From: a virus
Length of the DNA stretch: 23,103 nt
Virus record (IMG/VR): IMGVR_UViG_3300009085_000089
Location: 1 to 23,103 of that record
Reading direction: 5' to 3' (one strand)
Shown here: positions 1 to 6,857 of the stretch, one piece after another
How positions within the stretch are numbered: position 1 is the stretch's first letter
Layout: every line of letters begins with the position of its first letter
Translations under genes and position numbers: made by a program
The notes under the pieces: generated by a model
What the model was told of the DNA's origin: nothing
Database searches by the model: none
The model's input: only the letters and a program-made list of their open reading frames with translations

Positions 1-274
1 CTTTAAACCCGTAAAGAGAACCATAAGTAAATTTTCTAATTGTGTACAGCAGAAACAAACGATCTCCAGATAAAAGATCTAAAGGCCGTAAACCTGCTTC
101 CTTCAGTGTCGGAACACAATTATCAATTAGAGTATTCAAAATAGGTATCATATCAAATCTGCCAGCTAATAATTCTTCCTGCACCGTCTTCATCGGCAAG
201 ACTTCTACTTCTCCACCAACTAAATTAGGATACGTAAGTCCTTTTGATGGTAATACAACTCTATTTCCTAGCAT
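1..274 (-). CDS. T4-type baseplate protein (gp26-like), 3' end cut by window edge
   Basis: The ATG at 274 has an AAGGAG ribosome site (plus-strand ctcctt at 284-289) 9 nt upstream, and the frame stays open for 91 codons to the window edge. The protein begins MLGNRVVLPSKGLTYPN and continues with VEVLPMKTVQEELLAG, then IDNCVPTLKEAGLRP, DLLSGDRLFLLYTIRKFTYGS. This matches my memory of the T4_baseplate (gp26-like) family: an LPSxGxxYP start, a V.PMTxxEE..L segment, a conserved ID.C, and a DLL.GDR....IR...YG.Y stretch. Members are baseplate hub or assembly proteins in contractile-tailed phages. It is the last gene of the tail module visible here and follows the run of small helical proteins. Family membership is inferred by eye. 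The C-terminus is outside the window. Confidence 0.72.
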   Translation of the reverse strand, partial: MLGNRVVLPSKGLTYPNLVGGEVEVLPMKTVQEELLAGRFDMIPILNTLIDNCVPTLKEAGLRPLDLLSGDRLFLLYTIRKFTYGSLYGFK

Positions 275-315
275 TAAATTATACTCCTTATGTAATAAAA
301 TAAATAAAAAGATTC

Positions 316-615
316 TTAGAGTTTCTGCAAATCTATAACAACACTTTTTTGAACTCTGCGTAATTCCACAAGCATTTTGGTTAATGCACGATCTACATCA
401 TCTGCGTTCTGTTTTTGCTCTCCTGCTTCAAACAAGTCAATTGACACATCGCGAGCTGTAGTCATGTTATCGACTGCCCCCGTAAATGCATCTACTACTT
501 TTTTAAGGTCTTCTCCAAACGTAGCTTTCACTCTAATCTTCAACCCCAACGCTTTAGCTACTTGCAGTGCAAGCTTAGGGTTCTTTCTGTATAAGGTTTT
601 AAGTTCATTTTTCAT
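316..615 (-). CDS. Small helical protein with shared N-terminal module (paralog A)
   Basis: A 99-aa protein of unknown function. The first ~31 residues (MKNELKTLYRKNPKLALQVA, then KALGLKIRVKA) are almost identical to those of the next two upstream genes, while the remaining ~68 residues are different, acidic and predicted helical (DAFTGAVDNMTTARD, DDVDRALTKMLVELRR). I chose the ATG at 615 because a GGAG lies 8 nt upstream. A GTG three codons earlier is in frame but overlaps that ribosome site. There is no signal peptide or membrane segment. It sits between the tail tube and the baseplate gene, so a structural or assembly role is likely. The conserved module could be a docking, targeting or cleavable tag. 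Function is inferred only from position. Confidence 0.75.
   Translation of the reverse strand: MKNELKTLYRKNPKLALQVAKALGLKIRVKATFGEDLKKVVDAFTGAVDNMTTARDVSIDLFEAGEQKQNADDVDRALTKMLVELRRVQKSVVIDLQKL
531..615 (-). repeat. DNA repeat encoding the shared N-terminal module, copy A
   Basis: This ~85-bp stretch, read from the start codon inward, is nearly identical at the DNA level to 937-1021 and 1219-1303. Conservation includes synonymous positions (the core gctacttgcagtgcaag on the plus strand differs by only single bases), so the three copies reflect recent duplication rather than only protein-level constraint. Similarity stops just after the module, where the three proteins become unrelated. Confidence 0.8.
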
Positions 616-634
616 GTATTGCACTCCGTTTCAC

Positions 635-1021
635 CTACTTCAGAAGCTTACTTAACTCTACCAATTGATGTACCGCTGCTTTCTGTTCATTTGTAAGCGG
701 TGCAGTATTTAACTTAGCAGTTTCTGCAAGTCCAGCAAGGGCTGAGCGTGCTATCCACACATCACTTGTCGCTTTTCCAAGAGCTTGATCCACCAAGTTG
801 CGATATTTTTTTCCTTGATTCTCAAACACCTTCGCTAAATTTCGATTTATCCCCTTAAGTCCGTTAGCAAAAAGATCACAGCACCTTATTGCAGCATTTA
901 ACCCTTCCCACACATCCACTTCTTCAGCACTTTTCACTCTAATTTTCAGCCCTAACACTTTAGCCACTTGCAGTGCAAGTTTCGGGTTCTTTTTGTACAA
1001 AGTTTTAAGTTCATTTTTCAT
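635..1021 (-). CDS. Small helical protein with shared N-terminal module (paralog B)
   Basis: A 128-aa unknown protein. Residues 1-30 (MKNELKTLYKKNPKLALQVA, then KVLGLKIRVK) nearly match paralog A, with conservative changes. The C-terminal ~98 residues are unlike A or C: they begin SAEEVDVWEGLNAAIRCC, continue with basic helical segments and end in VHQLVELSKLLK. The start ATG at 1021 is preceded by an AAAGG site. It overlaps nothing and is 19 nt from paralog A. Predicted to be cytosolic and mostly helical. Its position inside the tail module suggests a virion or assembly component. No domain is recognised outside the N-terminal module. Confidence 0.77.
   Translation of the reverse strand: MKNELKTLYKKNPKLALQVAKVLGLKIRVKSAEEVDVWEGLNAAIRCCDLFANGLKGINRNLAKVFENQGKKYRNLVDQALGKATSDVWIARSALAGLAETAKLNTAPLTNEQKAAVHQLVELSKLLK
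937..1021 (-). repeat. DNA repeat encoding the shared N-terminal module, copy B
   Basis: Second copy of the ~85-bp repeat also seen at 531-615 and 1219-1303. It starts at the ATG and covers the codons for the lysine-rich LYKKNPKLALQVAK segment and the following GLKIRVK. It is collinear with the other two copies without gaps through the KIRVK/KIKAE codons. Confidence 0.8.
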
Positions 1022-1039
1022 TTTTGAACCTTTCTCTAA

Positions 1040-1303
1040 TTACAGCAACCACTCGAGCTGGTCTAGAAAGTCGTAAGAGTCATGAACTATTTGCTGTGCA
1101 GCTGTGCTACCGTTATCTTGAAGTATAGGTACAACCTGTGCTTGAAAAACCTTCAAAGCCTTAATCAGTTGTTTTGTAACCGCTACCGCTTTACTGTCAA
1201 GTGACATGCCTTGCTCTGCTTTAATCTTGTACCCCAATGCTTTGGCTACTTGCAGTGCAAGCTTAGGGTTCTTTTTGTATAAGGTTCTAAGTTCAGTTTT
1301 CAT
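1040..1303 (-). CDS. Small helical protein with shared N-terminal module (paralog C)
   Basis: An 87-aa unknown protein. The start is placed at the ATG at 1303 (MKTELRTLYKKNPKLALQVA), because a GGAAG site precedes it and because the shared module then begins at residue 1 as in A and B. A longer reading from 1369 would run back through the end of the preceding gene. After KALGYKIKAEQG comes a short helical C-terminal part (SKAVAVTKQLIKALKVFQAQ) with an acidic, aromatic end (YDFLDQLEWLL). The ribosome site lies inside the last codons of the upstream gene, suggesting translational coupling. Function is unknown. Confidence 0.75.
   Translation of the reverse strand: MKTELRTLYKKNPKLALQVAKALGYKIKAEQGMSLDSKAVAVTKQLIKALKVFQAQVVPILQDNGSTAAQQIVHDSYDFLDQLEWLL
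1219..1303 (-). repeat. DNA repeat encoding the shared N-terminal module, copy C
   Basis: Third copy of the ~85-bp repeat (others at 531-615 and 937-1021). The first ~65 bp from the start codon are the best conserved. The last ~20 bp, encoding GYKIKAE rather than GLKIRVK, are more diverged. Confidence 0.76.
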
Positions 1304-1307
1304 ATAA

Positions 1308-1694
1308 TTATTCTTCCACTTTAAATTTACCAAATTGTTTGTAAATACGCAAAACATCTTTTGGTGCAATAAATTTAGGTTTATCTCTCCCTTGAATCAC
1401 GTCTCCTAACTGGAATAGAGGCACGTAGCGTCCTTCGTAAGCTGCAAAACGCGTCTCTAAAGGTTCCTTAACTACAACTCTATTTTTTGGATCAGTAATT
1501 ATTACCCAAAAACGCTCCCTATCTTGATTAATGTGATCAACAATCATAGTAAACCCTATATCACTTACAGCTGTAAAAGGGAAACCAAAACCTTGCTTAT
1601 CACGCGACTTACTTGCTTTCACAATAAGGTTAAGCACTCTGCACGCTAAAGCAGCTTGCCCTTGTGTGCGTAATGCTTGTATTAATCTCTGCAT
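1308..1694 (-). CDS. Small protein with diverged N-terminal module and beta-rich C-terminal domain (paralog D)
   Basis: A 128-aa unknown protein. I start it at the ATG at 1694 because a full AAGGAGG site lies 5 nt upstream. An in-frame ATG at 1787 has only a weak site and would add a basic, low-complexity stretch. The first ~25 residues (MQRLIQALRTQGQAALACRV, then LNLIVKAS) align with the shared module, with paralog F (LACKVL and VKAD) as a clear intermediate. The rest is different in kind: an aromatic, strand-rich domain (FGFPFTAVSDIGFTMIVDHI, RFWVIITDP, RYVPLFQLGDVI) ending in a basic helix. It resembles no family I know. It looks like the same tag carrying a folded beta domain. Confidence 0.68.
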   Translation of the reverse strand: MQRLIQALRTQGQAALACRVLNLIVKASKSRDKQGFGFPFTAVSDIGFTMIVDHINQDRERFWVIITDPKNRVVVKEPLETRFAAYEGRYVPLFQLGDVIQGRDKPKFIAPKDVLRIYKQFGKFKVEE

Positions 1695-1699
1695 GCTAG

Positions 1700-1706
1700 C
1701 CTCCTT
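1700..1706 (-). promoter_or_regulatory. Shine-Dalgarno site deciding the start of paralog D
   Basis: Plus-strand cctcctt reads AAGGAGG on the coding strand, 5 nt before the ATG at 1694. It is the strongest ribosome site of this gene cluster and supports the internal start over the longer reading frame. Confidence 0.75.
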
Positions 1707-1805
1707 CACTTTGCTATCCGGGTACCTCCGCACTTTAGTGCTTTGCCTTGTGAGTTGGGAGTTTTGCTGTAAATACTTTGACTTCATTTTTCACATAAAC
1801 TTTCT

Positions 1806-2087
1806 TTACCACTGACCGGCTTCATAACTTTGTAGCTGTTCAAGTAGACTATCAACAAGCTGAGCAACCTCATTTGTAGTAGCTCCGCCTTCACGTCCCT
1901 TTTGCAGTATCAGTAGTTCCTTACTCTTAAACTGCTCTAACGCTTTAATGGTGCGCAAAATACCTTGAGCCGCTTTTTTTAGATTTGCCCCTTTGAGTTC
2001 GGCATGAATTCTATAACCTAGAACTTTAGCCACCCGCTGAGCACGTTTCGGGTCCTTTCTGTACAGCGCTTTGATTGCATTTACCAT
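1806..2087 (-). CDS. Small helical protein with shared N-terminal module (paralog E)
   Basis: A 93-aa unknown protein. The start ATG at 2087 has an AAAGGGG site upstream. The N-terminus MVNAIKALYRKDPKRAQRVA, then KVLGYRIHAELKG, is the shared module in a somewhat diverged form: the KALYRK-DP-RAQRVAKVLGYRI frame is kept, but the DNA is no longer closely similar to copies A-C. The C-terminal part is a lysine- and glutamine-rich helix (LRTIKALEQFKSKELLILQK) followed by VAQLVDSLLEQLQSYE, similar in layout to paralog C (helix ending in DFLDQLEW). C and E may therefore be closer relatives over their full length. Function is unknown. Confidence 0.75.
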   Translation of the reverse strand: MVNAIKALYRKDPKRAQRVAKVLGYRIHAELKGANLKKAAQGILRTIKALEQFKSKELLILQKGREGGATTNEVAQLVDSLLEQLQSYEAGQW

Positions 2088-2101
2088 TACAAAACCCCTT
2101 T

Positions 2102-2404
2102 CTAATCTAATTCAATATCTTTGTACAAAATATCTACAACTATAGAATCAATATCAATCTGTTTGCGCAGTGCTTTGATTACCTGCTCTACATATTGCTT
2201 CTTCACTGCAGGTGTATAATAATTTTTGTACGCAGGTTCTTTAGAAATATCGCTAGCTACTTCATCAACTAAAACTATAGCAATGTGCTTGATTGCTTTC
2301 TCTACTTCCGCATTTACATCTGCTTTAACATACTTTGCCACCGCTAGCACCTTACAAGCTAGAGTGGGGTTCTTTTTTGAAAGCGCTTTAATAATTTTTC
2401 GCAT
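2102..2404 (-). CDS. Small helical protein with shared N-terminal module (paralog F)
   Basis: A 100-aa unknown protein directly downstream of the tail tube gene. The ATG at 2404 follows an AAAGGTG site that overlaps the tube stop codon region. Residues 1-27 (MRKIIKALSKKNPTLACKVL, then AVAKYVKA) keep the KALxKKNPxLAxKV pattern of the module. The C-terminal part is helical and acidic (AEVEKAIKHIAIVLVDEVAS, QYVEQVIKALRKQIDID) and ends ILYKDIELD. It links the near-identical group A-C with the diverged paralog D. No known domain is recognised. Its position argues for a tail or virion-assembly role. Confidence 0.75.
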   Translation of the reverse strand: MRKIIKALSKKNPTLACKVLAVAKYVKADVNAEVEKAIKHIAIVLVDEVASDISKEPAYKNYYTPAVKKQYVEQVIKALRKQIDIDSIVVDILYKDIELD

Positions 2405-2417
2405 CCTAGGTACACCT

Positions 2418-2996
2418 TTATGCTACAACATCAGCACTACTAGATAATAGTTTCGGTATTGCTTTGTCATATCTAATAGTAATCTGAATCTTATTCATTT
2501 CGTTTGAAGACATATCTAGTGTGTCTCCGTACACGACATCCTTCGGCCAGCACCCTCTCAAAATCCACTCTCTCCTATACGTGCCATCCGGAGCAAACAA
2601 AACAACGGAAGCATCTACTTTATAATCTTTAGCTAATCCGATCTTACCTGTTTCAGGATCATACACTTTTTTCCGCCAATCTGAAATTGCTTTCATAACA
2701 GGCTGATCCACATAATCCTTCAATCCAAGGGTGCCTTCATCAAACAATGGTTTACCTGCTACATAAACTTTCTCATTGACGAAATTAATTTCCAACTCCT
2801 CACTATGCTCAGTCGGCAGAAAACCCGTATCCAAAGCTAACTCAATAACTCTTTTAGTATCGTTACTACCCGCTGAGGGAGGAGTAACTTCAAAATACCA
2901 GTTGTTTTGTCTTTGGACTTCATAGTTGCCTTGAATTCTTGAATCATTTGCACGAGAACCCGCACTAATATGTCCTGCTGATAGTTGAACAGCCAT
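2418..2996 (-). CDS. Tail tube protein, T4 gp19 family
   Basis: A 192-aa protein, close to the usual 160-200 aa of gp19-type tube subunits, which stack as hexameric rings inside the contractile sheath. Recognisable features are the NNWYFEV start of the core, LALDTGFLPTEHSEELEI, a strand with KVYVAGKPLF, then YVDQPVMKAISDWRKKVYDP, and the terminal strands RREWILRGCWPKDVVYG and DMSSNEMNKIQITIRYDKAI. The pattern of a W-R helix followed by 'Y(d)p.tG' and a late 'i..ir.d.a' strand is typical of the family. The ATG at 2996 has an AGGAG site 7 nt upstream. It lies downstream of the sheath gene as expected, but two small genes separate them. Confidence in the family is high. Confidence 0.93.
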   Translation of the reverse strand: MAVQLSAGHISAGSRANDSRIQGNYEVQRQNNWYFEVTPPSAGSNDTKRVIELALDTGFLPTEHSEELEINFVNEKVYVAGKPLFDEGTLGLKDYVDQPVMKAISDWRKKVYDPETGKIGLAKDYKVDASVVLFAPDGTYRREWILRGCWPKDVVYGDTLDMSSNEMNKIQITIRYDKAIPKLLSSSADVVA

Positions 2997-3005
2997 GCTA
3001 ATCTC

Positions 3006-3356
3006 CTACATAAATTTTTCTTCGTTTGTGTTAGTATCCTGAGCTACATTCTCCTCAGAGCCTACTTCGTTAGACTTAAATTCGAAATACTCTCCAAGGA
3101 TTTTAGCAAATTTATCCTCTAACCTGTCAAAGTCTCCTTCAAGCAAATCTTCCACATCTGAAATTGTGCCTATTTTTTGCCTGAGGAGCTTTTTTGTGAT
3201 TGTTTCAATCTTATCTCTTATTGTTGCTGCTAGGTTAATTGCTTCAATCTTACCTTTGCGCCGTGTTTCTTTAGTTGCCAGCACTTCTCGCATTTCCTCA
3301 GCTAGAGTAAAGCACCCTTGCACTTCTAAGAGATTTATAATATCTTCATGTTTCAT
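3006..3356 (-). CDS. Small helical protein, sheath-tube interval (paralog G, distant)
   Basis: A 116-aa unknown protein. The start is set at the ATG at 3356 (MKHEDIINLLEVQGCFTLAE), which has a GAGGTG site 3-8 nt upstream. An earlier in-frame codon overlaps the previous gene. The N-terminus has the helix-turn-helix-like layout LLEVQGxFTLAEEMREVL, a looser version of the module in paralogs A-F. It then resembles its upstream neighbour: a basic RRKGK segment, a helix ending TIRDKIETITKKLL and another helix DFDRLEDKFAKILGEYFEF, and a polar acidic tail (EENVAQDTNTNEE). Probably a coiled or helical virion-associated protein. No function can be assigned. Confidence 0.72.
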   Translation of the reverse strand: MKHEDIINLLEVQGCFTLAEEMREVLATKETRRKGKIEAINLAATIRDKIETITKKLLRQKIGTISDVEDLLEGDFDRLEDKFAKILGEYFEFKSNEVGSEENVAQDTNTNEEKFM

Positions 3357-3366
3357 ATGCACCTCT

Positions 3367-3660
3367 TTATGCTTCAGCACTTTCTAACACTTCCTGTAAC
3401 GCTGTATTTAGCTCACTACGCAATGTGTTTAAAGAATTGCTTATGATCTTTTCCACATAAAAGATTGCAGTAGAAAGATCGTTGTCTGCTAACACCTGTG
3501 AAATAGCTTCTTTAATCTTGGAAGTGATTATACCTGCAACCTCTTCACTGCTAGCTTTTTTGTTGTTCCGGCGTGCTGCTTTTACCTGTTTTTTGCGAAG
3601 TTGCTCAGCAGCTACAAACCGGCCTGCACGCTCCAATTTATCTATAGTTCTACTTTGCAT
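3367..3660 (-). CDS. Small helical protein, sheath-tube interval (paralog H, distant)
   Basis: A 97-aa unknown protein directly downstream of the sheath gene, with an AAGGAAGGG site before the ATG at 3660. The N-terminus IDKLERAGRFVAAEQLRKK has the short two-helix pattern (LExxGxFxxAExLR) seen in paralog G, and the same order follows: a basic RRNNKK linker, a helix EEVAGIITSKIKEAISQVLA, and a last amphipathic helix ending LNTALQEVLESAEA. G and H therefore look like a duplicated pair. It is separated from G by 10 nt and the ribosome site of G lies right after its stop. Likely part of tail assembly by position; function unknown. Confidence 0.73.
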   Translation of the reverse strand: MQSRTIDKLERAGRFVAAEQLRKKQVKAARRNNKKASSEEVAGIITSKIKEAISQVLADNDLSTAIFYVEKIISNSLNTLRSELNTALQEVLESAEA

Positions 3661-3674
3661 TCTTGATCCCTTCC

Positions 3675-5837
3675 TTACACTTCATTAAAGCTTACACCCG
3701 TCGGTGTGGAGACAAAATTGACTAAAATAATTTCTGAATATTTGGTGTGTATCATCTCTACTTTAGCTGCTACGGTGTTTTGTGCAATTAAATCTGACGT
3801 GTTTGTAGTAGCATCGCATGTGACTCTATAATCCGTTAAACCTCGCCGATCCTTAATAGCTTCCATAACAGGAGAAATAACCCGCTCAACACGCCGCCAC
3901 GTAATTTCATCATTAGGCTCCCAAGTAGCTTCATCTAAAGCACTCATGATTGTTCGCTCTGCGTACAGTAGCATTCTACGTGTGCCTATACGATCTTTAG
4001 ATGTTGCAGTCCGCTGTAAGGTCTTCTGACCATAAAGCTGAATAACGCCGTTTTTCTCAATAATAGGATTTAAATTGTTTGGAAACCCGTACATTAATTC
4101 AATATCACCTTCAGTTGCATTATATTCAATTTCCAAAGCACTTATCAACCGCCCTCGTTGTGTACCAGCTGGCGGATACCAAGGATCAGCAACATAATCA
4201 GTGTAAGCCATCTGTGCTGCTACAAAACCACTTGGAGGTACCCAACGGTTACCTGAATTGACTGTGGGATTGTATGCATCATAAATTCTAACCCAAGGCC
4301 AGTAGATGCAAGCATAAGATGAACTAAGAGACGCCCGAGCTGAATAGATGCCTTCTCCATTCATAAAATTGACTGCATTTTGAACACTTAACCCATACGG
4401 AGTGTCCAAAATTGTAATGCAATCTCTTCGATCCACTTCACAAACACTAATCATCTTAGTCTGCACTGCTTCTGATGTGACACCAGGTACAATCAAAATA
4501 CTAATATCAATATCGTTTGCATTTGCAAAGATTTCCAACCCTGTTCGAGTCTGATCAGAAATAGTTCCAATATAATCTGCATCAGTCACATCGGACATTC
4601 CATCAGCACCCGCTACAAGAGTGTAATCTCCGTTAACGGGTAACGAAGAAACTGCACCCACATCCACAGATGTGATATAATAGGATTCATTAGCAAATCG
4701 AGTAGTGTGGAAATTTGTACTACTGGAATCCTTACTCAGGTTATCAAACGTTTCTAATCTCACACTATTTGCATCATAGAGGTCTAATTTAAACGTGTTA
4801 GATGCTGTTCCATCACTAATTGTTGCTTTGTAGCTATTAGCCCAAGTACCTTCTGAGGCGGCATAAAGTGTGAGTGTAGTTGAAGCTCCATCTGTACCTG
4901 TGTGAGCCGTGTTGTCCAAACCTAATGTAGTGTCTGCTGTACTATCTGAATGCACTTGCAAACCTTCTGTAGATCCTGTTTGGCTCTTCACTAACTTGAC
5001 TTTACCTAAACTGTCTGCAGATGCTGTAAAGTTAGTAGCAGTATCATTGATATCTTCTGCTACTTGAGCAGCACTTCTTGTTCCAGCAGTCAATGTAAAA
5101 GTTTGCGTTCCTGCACCTGTTCCAGTCAAAACCACCTTTAAATAATCAGTTCCATTAACTCCGGTGTATGTAGCAGCTGTCCAACCAACTGTAGTGTACA
5201 TACTACTTGCAATAACATCAATACTAAAATTATGAGAAGCTCCGGTGTCGTTTTGCGTGATCTTGATTTTACCATTTCCATCATCAACAAATGTAAGTCC
5301 TGTAGTGGCTGCATTCAAAGCGGCAGCAAGAGTGTTAGCTGTGTATGTACCGGTTGCAATTGTGCCAGATTGCGTTACACTATCAACTGTAAATGAATAT
5401 GCGTTATTAGCTCCGGTTAATATAAAATTTTCTACCTCTGTTCCGGTAGTGGTAGCTCCAGTAGCTGCAGTAATCGTAAAGTATTCAGCATTAGTGCCTT
5501 GAACGGTTGCTGCAGATGCGGCACCTGTTACTGCAATACTAGCCTTAGCAGCTGATGTGTAAGGAGAGCCGTTATAGCTTCCGCCACATACTCGAATTAC
5601 CCACAGTCCTTTGCCCCTCTTCAAATACTCGAGAGCTGCATATGCCATATAACTGTTTACGTTAGGTTGACCAAAAGTTTGAATAAACTGATCAGCACTT
5701 GTAATATACGTTGCTGTATTTATTGGACCTTTAGTTGCAGTCCCCACTATACCGCATATGCTAGTTGATAAAGCGGGAGCATATTCTGATAACTCTAACT
5801 CCCTAAATTTGGGTCCTGGCGCGATATAATAAGCCAT
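3675..5837 (-). CDS. Contractile tail sheath protein with tandem beta-rich insertion
   Basis: A 720-aa sheath subunit, longer than T4 gp18 (659 aa). The N-terminus carries the typical sheath opening (GPKFRELELSEYAPALSTSI, then GIVGTATKGP, around residues 8-38), followed by QFIQTFGQP and YAALEYLKRGKGLWVIRV, the core strand and helix pattern of the family. Residues ~100-320 are a threonine/alanine-rich insertion with two tandem similar segments. The C-terminal part resumes the conserved core with CITILDTPYG, YWPWVRIYDAYN, WVPPSGFVAAQMAYTD, PWYPPAGTQRGRL, and the final domain with RRMLLYAERTIMSALDEATW. The ATG at 5837 has a GGAGGAGG site. The sheath contracts around the tube to drive injection. 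Family assignment is secure by motif. Confidence 0.96.
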   Translation of the reverse strand: MAYYIAPGPKFRELELSEYAPALSTSICGIVGTATKGPINTATYITSADQFIQTFGQPNVNSYMAYAALEYLKRGKGLWVIRVCGGSYNGSPYTSAAKASIAVTGAASAATVQGTNAEYFTITAATGATTTGTEVENFILTGANNAYSFTVDSVTQSGTIATGTYTANTLAAALNAATTGLTFVDDGNGKIKITQNDTGASHNFSIDVIASSMYTTVGWTAATYTGVNGTDYLKVVLTGTGAGTQTFTLTAGTRSAAQVAEDINDTATNFTASADSLGKVKLVKSQTGSTEGLQVHSDSTADTTLGLDNTAHTGTDGASTTLTLYAASEGTWANSYKATISDGTASNTFKLDLYDANSVRLETFDNLSKDSSSTNFHTTRFANESYYITSVDVGAVSSLPVNGDYTLVAGADGMSDVTDADYIGTISDQTRTGLEIFANANDIDISILIVPGVTSEAVQTKMISVCEVDRRDCITILDTPYGLSVQNAVNFMNGEGIYSARASLSSSYACIYWPWVRIYDAYNPTVNSGNRWVPPSGFVAAQMAYTDYVADPWYPPAGTQRGRLISALEIEYNATEGDIELMYGFPNNLNPIIEKNGVIQLYGQKTLQRTATSKDRIGTRRMLLYAERTIMSALDEATWEPNDEITWRRVERVISPVMEAIKDRRGLTDYRVTCDATTNTSDLIAQNTVAAKVEMIHTKYSEIILVNFVSTPTGVSFNEV
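4887..5429 (-). repeat. Two tandem repeats inside the sheath insertion
   Basis: At protein level, residues ~137-231 and ~232-317 share one order of elements: a strand ending in FTV/FTLT, a helix-like segment (TANTLAAALNAATTGLTF in the first, SAAQVAEDINDTATNFTA in the second), then GKIKITQNDTGAS against GKVKLVKSQTGST, and an end with TGVNGTD against HTGTDG. This is a degenerate duplication of a ~90-residue beta-rich unit, probably displayed on the outer face of the sheath. Confidence 0.65.
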
Positions 5838-5855
5838 AGATTAAACCTCCTCCAA

Positions 5856-6857
5856 TTAACGGATTTCTAAAAAACCCTTTGCTATTCTTGCACGAATATC
5901 CTCAGACATTTCTTCAGATGCTACCGCTACCATTTGACCAGCTAGAATAGGAATTGTGGTATCTTTTCCGTTACGAACAATATGAACTTCTTGCAGTTGC
6001 GGTAATTTGTTTACTAATTTTTTCTTCATACTTTTGATCTCCTTTGGTGCTTTTTTTGGCACATCTACAGGCCGTTGGAGTGCAAATGTGTTTTGGATAA
6101 CCTCCGTATCTGCAAAGTACCATGCATCTAAACAGTACATTTTAAAGTAATCATAACTTATATAACCGTATCCGTGAGCTCCCCATTCAGTGCCCCAACT
6201 GTTCTTAAACTTAATTAGTTCAGCACTATCATCAAATCCAACAGCACAAATTGCATGCCCACCACGCCTTTTTTCTCCTCTTTTCGGCATAGGCACAACA
6301 CTTTGGTCATTTGGTCTAAAAATACCGTCAAAACAGATCACACCGATAGCTAAAGGCCCTCTAGTTAAAAGCAGCTTAAACTCCTCTAAGGAGGCTATAC
6401 GCCAGTAAGAACCGCATTTGTACCATTGAGCTACATTAGCCGCCCATTTTTCAGGCTCTCCTTTATGTACAGCATCATAACTCCACCCTTGCTCTACGGG
6501 TACACCAGAATCAGTGAGTACCTTCATTGCAAATCTAAATGATGTACCCTCTACACCCGGCCAAACATCAATATCTTTGCATTTATAGTACAACCACTGC
6601 TCGGAGAGATCATACAACTTTGATTGATCAAAAGTCTGCTTAAATTGGGTTTTTTCTTGCCACTCTTTCACAGCTACCACTGCAAAAGCTACACAGCTCC
6701 CTAATTTCCCTTGGTTCTTTACCGGGGTCATATCCAGCTCCCAATCTACTCCAGTTTGCGATACTGCAGGCGTAATTGTATTTTTTAATAAGTTTGACGC
6801 AAGATAATCCCGACTATCCTCTGGATCTTTTTGTGCCCCAAAAAGCACGTTTGGCAT
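5856..6857 (-). CDS. Papain-like (C1A) cysteine protease in the tail module
   Basis: A 333-aa protein with a complete papain-type active site: oxyanion-hole Gln49 and catalytic Cys55 in VKNQGKLGSCVAFA, catalytic His201 in GGHAICAVGFDD, and catalytic Asn219 in FKNSWGTEWGAHGYGYISYD. The catalytic domain covers roughly residues 35-255. About 80 residues follow, including a basic stretch (KKAPKEIKSMKKKLVNK) and a small strand-rich end. There is no clear signal peptide or long propeptide, unlike secreted papains, so it probably acts in the phage-producing cell or in the virion. The ATG overlaps the stop of the previous gene by one base (TAATG) and has an AGGAGGTGG site, so the two are co-translated. 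It lies immediately upstream of the sheath gene, suggesting processing of a structural protein or a tail-associated hydrolase. The substrate is unknown. Confidence 0.9.
   Translation of the reverse strand: MPNVLFGAQKDPEDSRDYLASNLLKNTITPAVSQTGVDWELDMTPVKNQGKLGSCVAFAVVAVKEWQEKTQFKQTFDQSKLYDLSEQWLYYKCKDIDVWPGVEGTSFRFAMKVLTDSGVPVEQGWSYDAVHKGEPEKWAANVAQWYKCGSYWRIASLEEFKLLLTRGPLAIGVICFDGIFRPNDQSVVPMPKRGEKRRGGHAICAVGFDDSAELIKFKNSWGTEWGAHGYGYISYDYFKMYCLDAWYFADTEVIQNTFALQRPVDVPKKAPKEIKSMKKKLVNKLPQLQEVHIVRNGKDTTIPILAGQMVAVASEEMSEDIRARIAKGFLEIR

Noticed and set aside
42-338. 98-codon plus-strand frame
   Set aside because: It is antisense to the baseplate gene, has no ribosome site, and its sequence looks like a shadow translation.
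1695-1787. Longer start for paralog D
   Set aside because: The AAGGAGG site before 1694 and alignment of the N-terminal module favour the shorter protein.
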